From Pseudomonadota bacterium (GTDB lineage Bacteria > Pseudomonadota > Gammaproteobacteria > Xanthomonadales > Xanthomonadaceae): 64,000 nt of DNA. A model generated the notes under the pieces. The model did no database searches and was not told where the DNA came from. It worked only from the letters and a program-made list of their open reading frames with translations. The DNA is taken from the NCBI GenBank assembly GCA_023419315.1, contig JAEZYE010000036.1, forward strand, positions 36,349 to 100,348, in the 5' to 3' direction. Positions 8,070 to 16,070 of the stretch are shown one piece after another (position 1 is the stretch's first letter; each line of letters opens with the position of its first letter). The translations under genes were made by a program, and so were the position numbers.

Positions 8070-8465
8070 ATGAACATCGGCCAATTGGCCCGCCTGGCGG
8101 GCGTGCCCATCGACACCGTGCGCTACTACGAGCGGCAGCACCTGCTGCCGCCACCGACGCGCAGCGCTTCCGGATACCGCCATTACGAACCGGGCGACGT
8201 ACGCCGGCTGACCTTCATCCGCCGCGCCAAGACGCTCGGCTTCACGCTCGAGGAAATCCGCGACCTGCTGGCGATCAGCGGCAACCGCGATGACATGGCG
8301 CAGGTGAAGGCGGCGGCGGCGAGCAAGCTGGCGGTGGTCGAAGAACGCCTGGCCGAACTGGCGCGCGTACGTGATGCACTGCGCACGCTGGTGGACGCCT
8401 GCCCCGGCCACGGCGATCCGAGTGAATGCCCGATCCTGGCAGCGCTGGCGGAGGACGCCCGATGA
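8070..8465 (+). CDS. MerR-family heavy-metal regulator
   Basis: The 131-residue protein starts with the MerR DNA-binding winged helix (MNIGQLARLAGVPIDTVRYYERQHLLPPP), followed by a coiled-coil dimerisation helix (residues ~80-115) and a metal loop CPGHGDPSECPIL with two cysteines separated by eight residues. The two-Cys loop near the C-terminus fits CueR-like sensors of monovalent copper, silver or gold, although the Cys spacing is also seen in broader metal-responsive MerR members. It is preceded by GAGGAG and by the MerR promoter at 8014-8045. Its stop overlaps the ATPase start as ATGA, so it likely controls that exporter. It could also respond to other soft metals. Confidence 0.9.
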   Translation: MNIGQLARLAGVPIDTVRYYERQHLLPPPTRSASGYRHYEPGDVRRLTFIRRAKTLGFTLEEIRDLLAISGNRDDMAQVKAAAASKLAVVEERLAELARVRDALRTLVDACPGHGDPSECPILAALAEDAR

Positions 8466-10858
8466 GCACGCATCCTCCGCACCCACACACGCATTCGCAC
8501 GCGCCCACGGCATCGCAGGCGGACAAACCCGCGCACGCCTGCTGCGGTGGCGGCGGCAAGCAGCCGCCCGCCGCGAACACGGTGATTGATCCGGTCTGCG
8601 GCATGCAGGTGGATCCGCAGACCACGGCGCACCACGCCAGCCACGACGGACGCGATTACCACTTCTGCTCCGCCGGATGCCGCGGCAAGTTCCTGGCCGA
8701 TCCACAGCGCTGGCTCTCGCCGCGCGCCGAACCGGTGAGCGCGCCGCCCGGTACGCAATACACCTGCCCGATGCATCCTGAAATCGTGCAGGACGGTCCC
8801 GGCACCTGCCCGCTCTGCGGCATGGCGCTGGAACCGATGATGCCGTCGCTGGACGAAGGCGAAAACCCGGAGCTCATCGATTTCCGCCGCCGCTTCTGGT
8901 GGACCTTGCCGCTGAGCGTGGCGACGCTGGTGCTGGCGATGGGCGGCAACGCATTCGATGCGATTGCACCCACCACGCGCAGCTGGATCGAACTGGCGCT
9001 GAGCACGCCCGTCGTACTGTGGGCGGCGTGGCCGTTCTTCGAGCGCTGGGTCCAGTCGATCCGCAACCGCAGCCCCAACATGTGGACGCTGATCGGCACC
9101 GGCGTCGCCGCCGCGTATGGCTACAGCGTGGCGGCCACCGTCGCGCCGGACCTTTTCCCGGCCTCGTTCCACGAACATGGGCGCGTCGGCGTGTACTTCG
9201 AAGCAGCGGCGGTGATCGTGTCGCTGACGCTCTTGGGCCAACTGCTCGAACTCAAGGCGCGCTCGCAGACTTCGGCGGCCATCAAGGCGCTGCTCGGCCT
9301 GTCGCCACGCACCGCACGCCGCATCCGCGACGATGGCGAGGAAGAAGATATCGAGCTTTCGCACGTGCATGTCGGCGACCGCCTGCGCGTGCGTCCCGGT
9401 GAGAAGGTGCCCGTCGACGGCGTGGTGCTGGAAGGACGCAGCCACATCGACGAATCGATGCTGACCGGCGAGCCGGTGCCGGTATCGAAACAGGAAGGCG
9501 ATGCGGTGATCGGCGCGACGCTCAACGGCAACGGCAGCCTGATCGTCCGCGCCGAGCGCGTCGGCAGTGACAGCATGCTGGCGCAGATCGTCCAACTGGT
9601 GGCGCAGGCGCAGCGTTCGCGCGCACCGATGCAGCGCCTGGCCGATCGCGTGTCCTTCTGGTTCGTGCTCGCCGTGATCGCCGCCGCATTGGCGACGCTG
9701 CTCGGCTGGGGTCTGTTCGGTCCGGAACCGTCGTGGACCTACGGCGTGCTCAATGCGGTGTCCGTGCTGATCATCGCCTGCCCGTGCGCACTCGGACTGG
9801 CGACGCCGATGTCGATCATGGTCGCCAGCGGCCGCGCGGCGCAGGCCGGCGTGCTGTTCCGCGATGCCGAGGCCATCGAAACGCTGCGCCGCATCGATAC
9901 GCTGATCGTCGACAAGACCGGCACGCTCACCGAAGGCCGGCCGGCATTCCGCAGCGTGATCGCGCAGGCGCCTTATGACGAGCAGGAAGTGCTGCGACTG
10001 GCCGCCAGCCTCGACGCCGGCAGCGAGCATCCGCTGGCGCATGCGATCGTCAAGGAGGCGCGCGAACGCAAACTGGTGCTGTCGAAGGCGGAAGATTTCG
10101 AATCGGCCACCGGTATCGGCGTGCATGGCCGCGTGGACGGCCACAGGCTTGCACTGGGCAATGCGGCGCTGATGCGTTCGCACGCCGTCGAGATGCAGGC
10201 GATGGACGAAGCCGCGCGCCGCCTGCGCGCGGAAGCCGCGAGCGTGATGTACCTGGCGGTGGACGGCCGGCTCGCCGGCATCCTCGCGGTGGCCGATCCC
10301 ATCAAGCAGAGCACGCCCTCCGCGCTGCGTGCGCTGCACGCCAGTGGAATGCGGATCGTCATGGCGACCGGCGACGCCGAGCGCACGGCGCAGACCGTGG
10401 CCTCGCATATCGGCATCGATGAGATCCACGCCGAGGTGCGTCCGGCCGACAAGGCCGCGCTGGTGCGGCAATTGCAGGCGCAGGGACGGCGCGTGGCGAT
10501 GGCCGGCGACGGCATCAACGACGCGCCCGCGCTGGCGGCGGCCGATGTCGGCATCGCGATGGGCACGGGCACCGACGTGGCAATGTCGAGTGCGCAGGTC
10601 ACGCTGGTGAAGGGCGATCTGGGCGGCATCCTGCGCGCACGCGCGATCTCGGAAGCCACCGTGCGCAACATGCGGCAGAACCTGGGCTTCGCCTTCCTCT
10701 ACAACAGCCTTGGCGTGCCGGTCGCCGCCGGCCTGCTGGCCGTGCTGTTCGGCGGCCCGTTGCTGTCACCGATGCTGGCCGCACTGGCGATGAGCCTGAG
10801 CTCGGCTTCGGTGGTGTTCAACGCGCTGCGGCTGCGTTCGACCGCGCTGGCGGATTGA
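8462..10858 (+). CDS. P1B-type copper/silver-exporting ATPase
   Basis: This 798-residue inner-membrane pump exports Cu(I) or Ag(I) using ATP. Instead of the usual N-terminal HMA domain it has a His-rich leader (HPPHPHTHSH), a CC pair, a YHS domain (residues ~42-85, DPVCGM and FCSAGC), and a short CPMHPEI...CPLCGM metal-binding module (~100-124). The ATPase core has TGEPVP, the CPC membrane motif (residues 440-442), DKTGT with the phosphorylated Asp484, SEHPLAHAI and GDGINDAPAL. Near the C-terminus YNSLGVPVAAG and MSLSSASVVFNALRLR are the P1B-1 signatures. ATG 8462 overlaps the regulator stop; the frame is open a little further upstream but coupling favours this start. An intrinsic terminator follows. 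Confidence 0.96.
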   Translation: MSTHPPHPHTHSHAPTASQADKPAHACCGGGGKQPPAANTVIDPVCGMQVDPQTTAHHASHDGRDYHFCSAGCRGKFLADPQRWLSPRAEPVSAPPGTQYTCPMHPEIVQDGPGTCPLCGMALEPMMPSLDEGENPELIDFRRRFWWTLPLSVATLVLAMGGNAFDAIAPTTRSWIELALSTPVVLWAAWPFFERWVQSIRNRSPNMWTLIGTGVAAAYGYSVAATVAPDLFPASFHEHGRVGVYFEAAAVIVSLTLLGQLLELKARSQTSAAIKALLGLSPRTARRIRDDGEEEDIELSHVHVGDRLRVRPGEKVPVDGVVLEGRSHIDESMLTGEPVPVSKQEGDAVIGATLNGNGSLIVRAERVGSDSMLAQIVQLVAQAQRSRAPMQRLADRVSFWFVLAVIAAALATLLGWGLFGPEPSWTYGVLNAVSVLIIACPCALGLATPMSIMVASGRAAQAGVLFRDAEAIETLRRIDTLIVDKTGTLTEGRPAFRSVIAQAPYDEQEVLRLAASLDAGSEHPLAHAIVKEARERKLVLSKAEDFESATGIGVHGRVDGHRLALGNAALMRSHAVEMQAMDEAARRLRAEAASVMYLAVDGRLAGILAVADPIKQSTPSALRALHASGMRIVMATGDAERTAQTVASHIGIDEIHAEVRPADKAALVRQLQAQGRRVAMAGDGINDAPALAAADVGIAMGTGTDVAMSSAQVTLVKGDLGGILRARAISEATVRNMRQNLGFAFLYNSLGVPVAAGLLAVLFGGPLLSPMLAALAMSLSSASVVFNALRLRSTALAD

Positions 10859-10892
10859 CGCACCCGCGCCGCAGCACGCGCTGGCGGAGTGC

Positions 10893-10926
10893 AAAAAAAG
10901 CCCGGCATTGCCGGGCCTTTTTTTTT
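10893..10926. terminator. Bidirectional intrinsic terminator
   Basis: A perfect 7-base stem, GCCCGGC (10900-10906) with GCCGGGC (10910-10916), is flanked by seven A on the left and nine T on the right. It can end the copper operon on the plus strand and the pigment-side genes on the minus strand, which converge here. Confidence 0.93.
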
Positions 10927-10936
10927 CGCGTCGCGA

Positions 10937-11380
10937 TTACTTGACCTTCGCGTAGGTGCCCTTCATCGCCATGCCCGCCATGATGGCGCCCGCGTAGCAC
11001 TCGTAGTTCTGCGCGCTCTTGAACTCGTTCTTCTTGTAGTAGCTGACCATGTCGATCACGGCATTCGCGCCCCGCGACTTCGCCGAATCCTGGAACGCCT
11101 TCAGCACCGACAGCGTCACCCAGCGGCAGGCTTCGGCGTCGGACTTGTTGGCGGCGTTGGTCTTCTTGTTCGACACGTCCTCACCCATGCGCGAGGCCAC
11201 CGCAGGCGTCTTCTGGCCGGCGAGATAGAAGCGCACGCTGCCGTCGATGCCGGCCTTTTTCGCTTCCGGCGAATTGATCAGTTCCTCGAACGAACCCTCC
11301 ACACGGGTTTCGCGGGCATGAGCGTTGGCGGAAGCCAGCGCGGCGATCGCCAGTCCGGCGATGAACATCATTTTCTTCAT
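10937..11380 (-). CDS. Secreted protein of unknown function
   Basis: The 147-residue protein has a clear signal peptide (MKKMMFIAGLAIAALASANAHA) and a mature part with two cysteines (in EACRWV and YECYAGA). The stretch SRGANAVIDMVSYY resembles the strand-loop of small YbjQ-type or DUF4156-type stress proteins, but I cannot assign it firmly. Related xanthomonad proteins are sometimes labelled excinuclease subunits, which nothing here supports. It ends just before the bidirectional terminator and lies 43 bases after another secreted unknown. Both follow the aryl polyene operon in the same direction, so it may be on the same long transcript. A role in envelope or pigment handling is only inference. 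Confidence 0.75.
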   Translation of the reverse strand: MKKMMFIAGLAIAALASANAHARETRVEGSFEELINSPEAKKAGIDGSVRFYLAGQKTPAVASRMGEDVSNKKTNAANKSDAEACRWVTLSVLKAFQDSAKSRGANAVIDMVSYYKKNEFKSAQNYECYAGAIMAGMAMKGTYAKVK

Positions 11381-11423
11381 GGAACAGCTCCTTCTCTTCG
11401 GGGGAAAACGGTGCGCAGTCGGC

Positions 11424-11861
11424 TTACGGTGCGACGGCCACGGGGGTGCGAGTGGGATCGATCACCGGAGAATTGGAAATCGAATCGGCGAGGCGTCCCA
11501 CCCAGACGTTGTAGTTCGGATGGATGTACGCGTAGCCCCGCTTGGTCTCGTAGTTGAGGTTGACGCAGGACAGATAGTCGATATCGAAGCCGCGCTCGTC
11601 GTACTTCACGGTCACGTCGGCCTGATGGCTGCGCACGGCCAGCCGCAGGACGATCTTGCCGGGCTCGGTGGACACGACGTTCCAGCGATTGGCGCGTGCG
11701 CCGTCGCGGATGGCGCCTTCCACCTGCCTGGCGGTCAGATCGGTGCCGGTGGCGGCGCGGAGATCGCGGAAAGGCACATCGATCATCTGATCCTGGCGCG
11801 CCAGCGCAGGAGCACTCGCGAGGATGATCGACAACAAGCCAATTCGAATGTGCTGCTTCAT
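11424..11861 (-). CDS. Secreted protein of unknown function
   Basis: This 145-residue protein carries a signal peptide (hydrophobic residues 6-20, cleavage probably after ALA). The mature part is a small alpha/beta fold with DVPFRDLRAATGTDLTARQVEGAI, a DVTVKYDERGFDIDYLSC strand pair and YIHPNYNVWVGRLADSI. It has a single Cys after the signal. I do not recognise the family beyond being a conserved periplasmic protein of this bacterial group. It starts 40 bases after the last ketosynthase gene of the pigment operon and is followed after 43 bases by another secreted unknown, with the operon's terminator beyond. Position suggests co-transcription with the pigment genes; function is not known. Confidence 0.75.
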   Translation of the reverse strand: MKQHIRIGLLSIILASAPALARQDQMIDVPFRDLRAATGTDLTARQVEGAIRDGARANRWNVVSTEPGKIVLRLAVRSHQADVTVKYDERGFDIDYLSCVNLNYETKRGYAYIHPNYNVWVGRLADSISNSPVIDPTRTPVAVAP

Positions 11862-11901
11862 GCGTGGGTACCTGCGTCCTTTTTTGGGGTACTGCCGATG
11901 C

Positions 11902-13143
11902 TCACTCCCGCCAGCGGCGGAAGATCAGCGAAGTGTTGATGCCACCGAAGGCGAAGTTGTTGCTCATCACGTAGTCGGTCTGGAGTTCGCGGCCTTCGCC
12001 GGTGATGTAGTCCAGTTCGGCGCAGCGCGGATCGCGCGCTTCCAGATTCAGCGTCGGGGCGAACCAGCCCTCGCGCATCATCTGCAGGGTGATCCAGGCC
12101 TCGTACGCGCCGCACGCGCCCAGCGTGTGGCCGACATAGCTCTTCAGCGAACTGAAGGGAATACGCGGGCCGAACACCTGTGCGGTGGCGGCGGTTTCGG
12201 CGATGTCGCCGTGATCGGTGGCGGTGCCGTGCGCGTTGACGTAGCCAATCTGGTCCGCCTCGATGCCGGCGTCCTGCAAGGCCAGGCGCATCGCTTCGGC
12301 CATCGTGTCCGCGCTGGGTTGGGTGACATGCTGGCCGTCGCTGTTGGTGCCGTAGCCGACCACTTCGGCAAGGATGTTCGCACCGCGCGCACGCGCATGT
12401 TCCACCTCTTCGAGGATCAGCGTGCAGGCGCCCTCGCCCAACACCAGCCCATCGCGGTTGGCGTCGAACGGGCGCGGCGAGCTCTGCGGATCATCATTGC
12501 GCACGCTGGTCGCGAACAAAGTGTCGAACACGGCCGCAGCGGTCGCATCCAGCTGCTCGGCGCCACCGCCAATCATCGCCACCTGCTTGCCGAAGCGGAT
12601 CGCTTCATACGCCGAGCCGACACCCTGGCTGCCCGAAGTGCACGCGCTGGACGTCGTGATCACGCGGCCCTGCAACCCGAAGAACACGCCGATGTTGACC
12701 GGCGCGGTGTGGCTCATCATCTTCAGGTACGTGGTGGCGTTGATGCCTTCGGTGCTGTGGTTGTTGAGCATGCGGCCGAAATCGCCGATCGCGCTGTGCG
12801 TGCCGGCCGACGACCCGTACGAAACGCCGACCTTGCCGCTGCGCAGGACTGGATCATCGAGCAGGCCCGCTTCCTGCAGGGCCAGCTCGGTCGCACGCAC
12901 CGACATGATCGCCACGCGTCCCATGCTGCGCGTGGTCTTGCGGTTGTAGTGCGGCGGCAGTTCGAAGTCTTCGGCCGGCGCGGCGAGCTTGGTGTTCAGG
13001 CCTTCGAAGATGTCCCATTCGTGCATGCGCCGCACCGCATTGCGGCATTCGCGCAGACGCAGGTGGACGCTCGGCCAGTCGTGGCCCAGCGGGCTGATCG
13101 CGCCACCGCCGGTCACCACCACGCGCTTGGGTGCAAGGCTCAT
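11902..13143 (-). CDS. Beta-ketoacyl-ACP synthase, FabF-like (aryl polyene)
   Basis: This 413-residue ketosynthase condenses malonyl-ACP with the growing aryl polyene chain. The catalytic triad is intact: Cys168 in TSSACTSG, His305 in NAHGTATDHGD and His339 in KSYVGHTLG. GEGACTLILE and SNNFAFGGINTSL complete the FabF-type fold. It is the last enzyme gene of the pigment operon, starting with ATG overlapping the ketoreductase stop (ATGA). Aryl polyene systems use two ketosynthases plus a shortened chain-length partner; this is the larger one and corresponds to ApeO or ApeR of enterobacterial clusters, though I cannot say which with certainty. Confidence 0.93.
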   Translation of the reverse strand: MSLAPKRVVVTGGGAISPLGHDWPSVHLRLRECRNAVRRMHEWDIFEGLNTKLAAPAEDFELPPHYNRKTTRSMGRVAIMSVRATELALQEAGLLDDPVLRSGKVGVSYGSSAGTHSAIGDFGRMLNNHSTEGINATTYLKMMSHTAPVNIGVFFGLQGRVITTSSACTSGSQGVGSAYEAIRFGKQVAMIGGGAEQLDATAAAVFDTLFATSVRNDDPQSSPRPFDANRDGLVLGEGACTLILEEVEHARARGANILAEVVGYGTNSDGQHVTQPSADTMAEAMRLALQDAGIEADQIGYVNAHGTATDHGDIAETAATAQVFGPRIPFSSLKSYVGHTLGACGAYEAWITLQMMREGWFAPTLNLEARDPRCAELDYITGEGRELQTDYVMSNNFAFGGINTSLIFRRWRE

Positions 13144-13874
13144 CCGATGAGCCCTCCATTGACGGAGATCACCTGGCGGGTGACGTACGCCGCCGCAGGC
13201 GACAACAGGAACGCCACGACGGCGGCGACTTCTTCCGGCTGGCCCATGCGGCGCATCGGGATCATCTTCAGTCCTTCCTCGGCGACTTCCGCCGCAACCA
13301 TCTCGGTGTTGATCAGGCCCGGTGCGACGCAGTTCACCGTGATCTCGCGGCTGGCCAGTTCAAGCGCCAGCGCCTTGGTTGCGCCGATGATGCCGGCCTT
13401 GGCCGCGCTGTAATTGGTCTGGCCGCGATTGCCGACCAGTCCGGATACCGACGACAGCGTGACGATGCGGCCCGGCTTGCGACGACGCACCATCGGCATG
13501 ATCAGCGGGTTGAGCACGTTGTAGAACGCGTCGAGATTGGTGTGGATCACCGCGTCCCATTCTTCGCCGGTCATCGCCGGAAACGCGGTGTCGCGCGCAA
13601 TGCCTGCATTGCAGACCACGCCGTAGTACGCGCCGTGTTCGCCGACATCGGCCTCCAGCGCCTGCGCGGCGGCGGCGCGATCGGCCACATCGAATCCGAT
13701 GACGCGTGCGTTCCGGCCCAGGGCGCGGATTTCGGCCGCGACCGCTTCGGCCTCGTTCACGCGGTTGCGGTAATGCACGACCACATCGAAGCCATCCTGC
13801 GCGATGCGCAACGCGATGGCGCGTCCAATGCCGCGGCTGGCCCCCGTCACCAGGACCGTGGACTGTTCCTTCAT
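13140..13874 (-). CDS. 3-oxoacyl-ACP reductase, FabG-like (aryl polyene)
   Basis: The 244-residue short-chain dehydrogenase reduces the 3-keto group after each condensation, using NADPH. It has the nucleotide-binding TGASRGIGRAIA, the NAG strand in VCNAGIARD, the catalytic Ser of LSSVSG, Tyr and Lys in NYSAAKAG, and the FabG C-terminus VTRQVISVNGGLIG. ATG 13874 overlaps the dehydratase stop (ATGA), and its own stop overlaps the next ketosynthase start. It corresponds to ApeQ-type reductases. A housekeeping fabG would lie with fabD-acpP-fabF, which is not the case here, so a dedicated pigment role is the best reading. Confidence 0.93.
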   Translation of the reverse strand: MKEQSTVLVTGASRGIGRAIALRIAQDGFDVVVHYRNRVNEAEAVAAEIRALGRNARVIGFDVADRAAAAQALEADVGEHGAYYGVVCNAGIARDTAFPAMTGEEWDAVIHTNLDAFYNVLNPLIMPMVRRRKPGRIVTLSSVSGLVGNRGQTNYSAAKAGIIGATKALALELASREITVNCVAPGLINTEMVAAEVAEEGLKMIPMRRMGQPEEVAAVVAFLLSPAAAYVTRQVISVNGGLIG

Positions 13875-14338
13875 GCCTGCTCGTTCTCCAGATAGGCCAT
13901 CGCGTCCGGCGGTTCGAACACGGACACGTTGGCGCTTGCGATTTCTGCCCCGTCCGCCAGGATCCTGCAGGCGAACATCCCCAGGCCATTGTCGCCCAAC
14001 AGCTCCCGCACTGCCTCTACCCGGAGCAGCGATCCGGCAGGGAAGTTCGGCACTTGCGCTTCGTAGCGGCGGGTGCCGAGCAGGAATCCGATGTTGGGCT
14101 CGCCACCGCGCCCGCGCGCCTGGCAGCCCGCCCAGGCCGCGATGGCCTGCGCCATGTACTCGACGCCGACCCAGGCCGGCACGCCGTCTTCGTCGTTGAA
14201 CGGGCCGTCGGCCGGTACCCGCACTTCCACCGCCACGCGGTCCTCGTCCCACGACAGCAGGCGATCGATCAGGCGCAGCGTGCCGCGATGCGGGATCACG
14301 CGTTCAATGTCGTACAGCGGATGCGGTCCTTCGGTCAT
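13871..14338 (-). CDS. 3-hydroxyacyl-ACP dehydratase, hotdog (aryl polyene)
   Basis: This 155-residue protein has a single hotdog fold of the FabZ/FabA-like group found in aryl polyene clusters. It opens with the conserved VIPHRGTLRLIDRLL, in which His17 is the likely catalytic residue. WVGVEYMAQAIAAWAG supplies the central helix with the acidic partner (Glu in VEYMAQ), and IGFLLGTRRYEAQVPNFPAG the next strands. It removes water from the 3-hydroxyacyl chain to create each conjugated double bond. ATG 14338 shares one base with the upstream ketosynthase stop (TGATG). It corresponds to ApeP. A second dehydratase domain is fused to the AMP-ligase at 23933-25597. Confidence 0.9.
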   Translation of the reverse strand: MTEGPHPLYDIERVIPHRGTLRLIDRLLSWDEDRVAVEVRVPADGPFNDEDGVPAWVGVEYMAQAIAAWAGCQARGRGGEPNIGFLLGTRRYEAQVPNFPAGSLLRVEAVRELLGDNGLGMFACRILADGAEIASANVSVFEPPDAMAYLENEQA

Positions 14339-15525
14339 CAGCCGGCTCCGAACAGCAGGACGGCGTTGCTGCCGCCGAAAGCAAACGAATGGCTCAGCGC
14401 GTAGCGCAGCGGTCGCGGGGCGACTTCGCCCGGTGCGACGAAGTGCAGCGCGGGCAGCCCCGAATCCGCTTCGCCGTCCCACCAGTGCGGTGGAAGTCGA
14501 TGTTGCGGATTGCGCGCCAGCGACAACCAGCACAGGCCTGCCTCGATCGCGCCGGCCGCGCCCAGCGTGTGGCCGGTCAGCGGCTTGGTCGAACTGACCG
14601 GCACGCCGCCCGGCATCAGCGCATGCACGGCGCGGCTTTCCATCGCATCGTTCTGCGGCGTCGCGGTGCCGTGCAGGTTGATGTAGTCGACCTCCCCGGC
14701 ATCCACGCCCGCCCGCGCAAGCGCCTGGGTGATCGCCGCGATGGCGCCCGTGCCGGTCGGTTCGGGTGCCGAAATGTGGTGGGCGTCGGCGGTTTCGCCC
14801 CAACCGGCAAGCCGCACCGGCCCGGGTTCTCGCGTCATCAGGAACAACGCCGCGCCTTCGCCGATGTTGATGCCGTTGCGATTGCGCGAGAAGGGATTGC
14901 AGCGCGCAGCGGACACCGAATCCAGCGCGCTGAATCCATCGATGGTGAAGCGGCACAGCGAGTCCGCGCCGCCTGCGATCACCGCGTCCACGATGCCGGC
15001 GCGCAGCAACCGCGCGCCGGACGCCAATGCTTTCGCACTGGAGGAACACGCGGTGGAGATGGTCCACGCCGGCCCGGTGATCCCGCTTTCAGCGGCGATG
15101 AAACGCGCGGGCGTGCCGATTTCCTGCTGCGCGTAATGGAAGCCGGAGGGCCACTGGCCGTGCGCCTGTTGGTACGGCAGCGCCTGTTCCGATTCGCCAA
15201 TGCCGGATGTGCTCGTGCCCAGCACGATCGCGATGCGCGACGCGCCGTAGCGCGCCATTGCGGCCTGCACTTCCGGGGCAATCTGGCGGTAGGCGCTGCG
15301 CAGCAAGGCGTTGTTGCGGCCGCGCAGTGCGACGGGATGATCGTCAAGCAACGACAACGCATCGGAAGGCGCCGCGCCCAGCATCAGCGTGCGGCCCGGC
15401 GTCAGGGCCTCGGTGGATTGCAGTCCGCCGGGCGCGTCGGCGCGGAACAGCGCGTCGGCGACGGCTGCGGCGCCTTCGCCCAACGCGCAGGTGATGCCGA
15501 GCGCATTGAGATGGATCGCGCTCAA
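14338..15525 (-). CDS. Beta-ketoacyl-ACP synthase (aryl polyene)
   Basis: This is the second ketosynthase of the cluster. Read from TTG 15525, which overlaps the lipoprotein stop as TTGA, the protein has 395 residues. Cys160 (STACSSSAKAL), His285 (NLHGTATPQND) and His319 (KPLTGHTLGAAG) keep the full catalytic set, so it should be active. NGINIGEGAALFLM and LSHSFAFGGSNAVLL are further thiolase-fold signatures. The frame is open for another 33 codons upstream, but no ATG or ribosome binding site fits there and it would overlap the lipoprotein gene. The unusual TTG start and overlap suggest coupled, reduced translation. It corresponds to one of ApeO/ApeR. Confidence 0.9.
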   Translation of the reverse strand: MSAIHLNALGITCALGEGAAAVADALFRADAPGGLQSTEALTPGRTLMLGAAPSDALSLLDDHPVALRGRNNALLRSAYRQIAPEVQAAMARYGASRIAIVLGTSTSGIGESEQALPYQQAHGQWPSGFHYAQQEIGTPARFIAAESGITGPAWTISTACSSSAKALASGARLLRAGIVDAVIAGGADSLCRFTIDGFSALDSVSAARCNPFSRNRNGINIGEGAALFLMTREPGPVRLAGWGETADAHHISAPEPTGTGAIAAITQALARAGVDAGEVDYINLHGTATPQNDAMESRAVHALMPGGVPVSSTKPLTGHTLGAAGAIEAGLCWLSLARNPQHRLPPHWWDGEADSGLPALHFVAPGEVAPRPLRYALSHSFAFGGSNAVLLFGAG

Positions 15526-16070
15526 GGCGACGCCTCCATGACGGTTTCGATATCCAGGCGATAGCCCTCGGCGCGGTTCTCGATGCGCAGCGACTGCGCA
15601 CTTTCGCGGGTCAGCACGAGCCACGGCGCGCCGTCCTGCATCAGGCGGCGTTCGCGGCCATCATCCTCAATCGTCCAGCCGGCCGGCAGTACCGCGCGGA
15701 TGCGCTCGGTCGGCCACAACGCGAACTGCAGGTCATCGAGCACGCGTTCACTGCGCACGGCCGCCGGCAACCAGGCGGCGCGCTGCTCATGCAACTGCTG
15801 GCCGTCCCATTGCAGGCGCACGCCGGACTGGCCCATCGCCTGCACCGCCAGGCGCACTTCCCCGGCGTCCACTTCCAGCAGCGCGTCCATGTCGCGCTGC
15901 TGCCGGCCGAACTCGAAATGCAGGCGCTGCTGCACGGCGATCGTTTTGCCGAGCGCGGCCGGCGCCAGCCGCAACGGCGGCAACGCGACAGCCGGCGCGG
16001 GCAACATGCGGTGCGCGCAGGCTGTCAGCGAAAGCAGCAGGCACAACCCCATGGCGATCAGCCGGAACAC
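15522..16070 (-). CDS. DUF3261 outer-membrane lipoprotein (aryl polyene)
   Basis: The 182-residue protein starts with a lipoprotein signal with lipobox LTAC (Cys near residue 18), followed by a beta-rich domain of the DUF3261 family that accompanies aryl polyene clusters. Conserved-looking parts are LHFEFGRQQRDMDALLEVD and LDDLQFALWPTERIRAVLP, similar in layout to LolB-like lipid acceptors. It may receive the pigment-lipid from the LolA-like carrier at the outer membrane; this is inference. GTG 16070 is chosen because GGAGGA lies six bases upstream, giving a 13-base overlap with the flavoenzyme gene; an ATG at 16052 lacks such a site. Confidence 0.85.
   Translation of the reverse strand: MFRLIAMGLCLLLSLTACAHRMLPAPAVALPPLRLAPAALGKTIAVQQRLHFEFGRQQRDMDALLEVDAGEVRLAVQAMGQSGVRLQWDGQQLHEQRAAWLPAAVRSERVLDDLQFALWPTERIRAVLPAGWTIEDDGRERRLMQDGAPWLVLTRESAQSLRIENRAEGYRLDIETVMEASP

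Noticed and set aside
8183..10471. A minus-strand open frame of ~762 codons opposite the copper ATPase
   Set aside because: It is low-complexity, His/Arg-rich translation; the plus strand carries CPC, DKTGT and GDGINDAP in frame.
1213..10858. One large copper island including cutC
   Set aside because: cutC lies on the opposite strand in a different operon, separated from copL by two sugar-related genes. The nearness to cop genes seems accidental.
10937..11380. Excinuclease-like annotation sometimes given to this protein
   Set aside because: There is no ATP-binding cassette, no zinc finger and only 147 residues with a signal peptide. The name cannot be supported.
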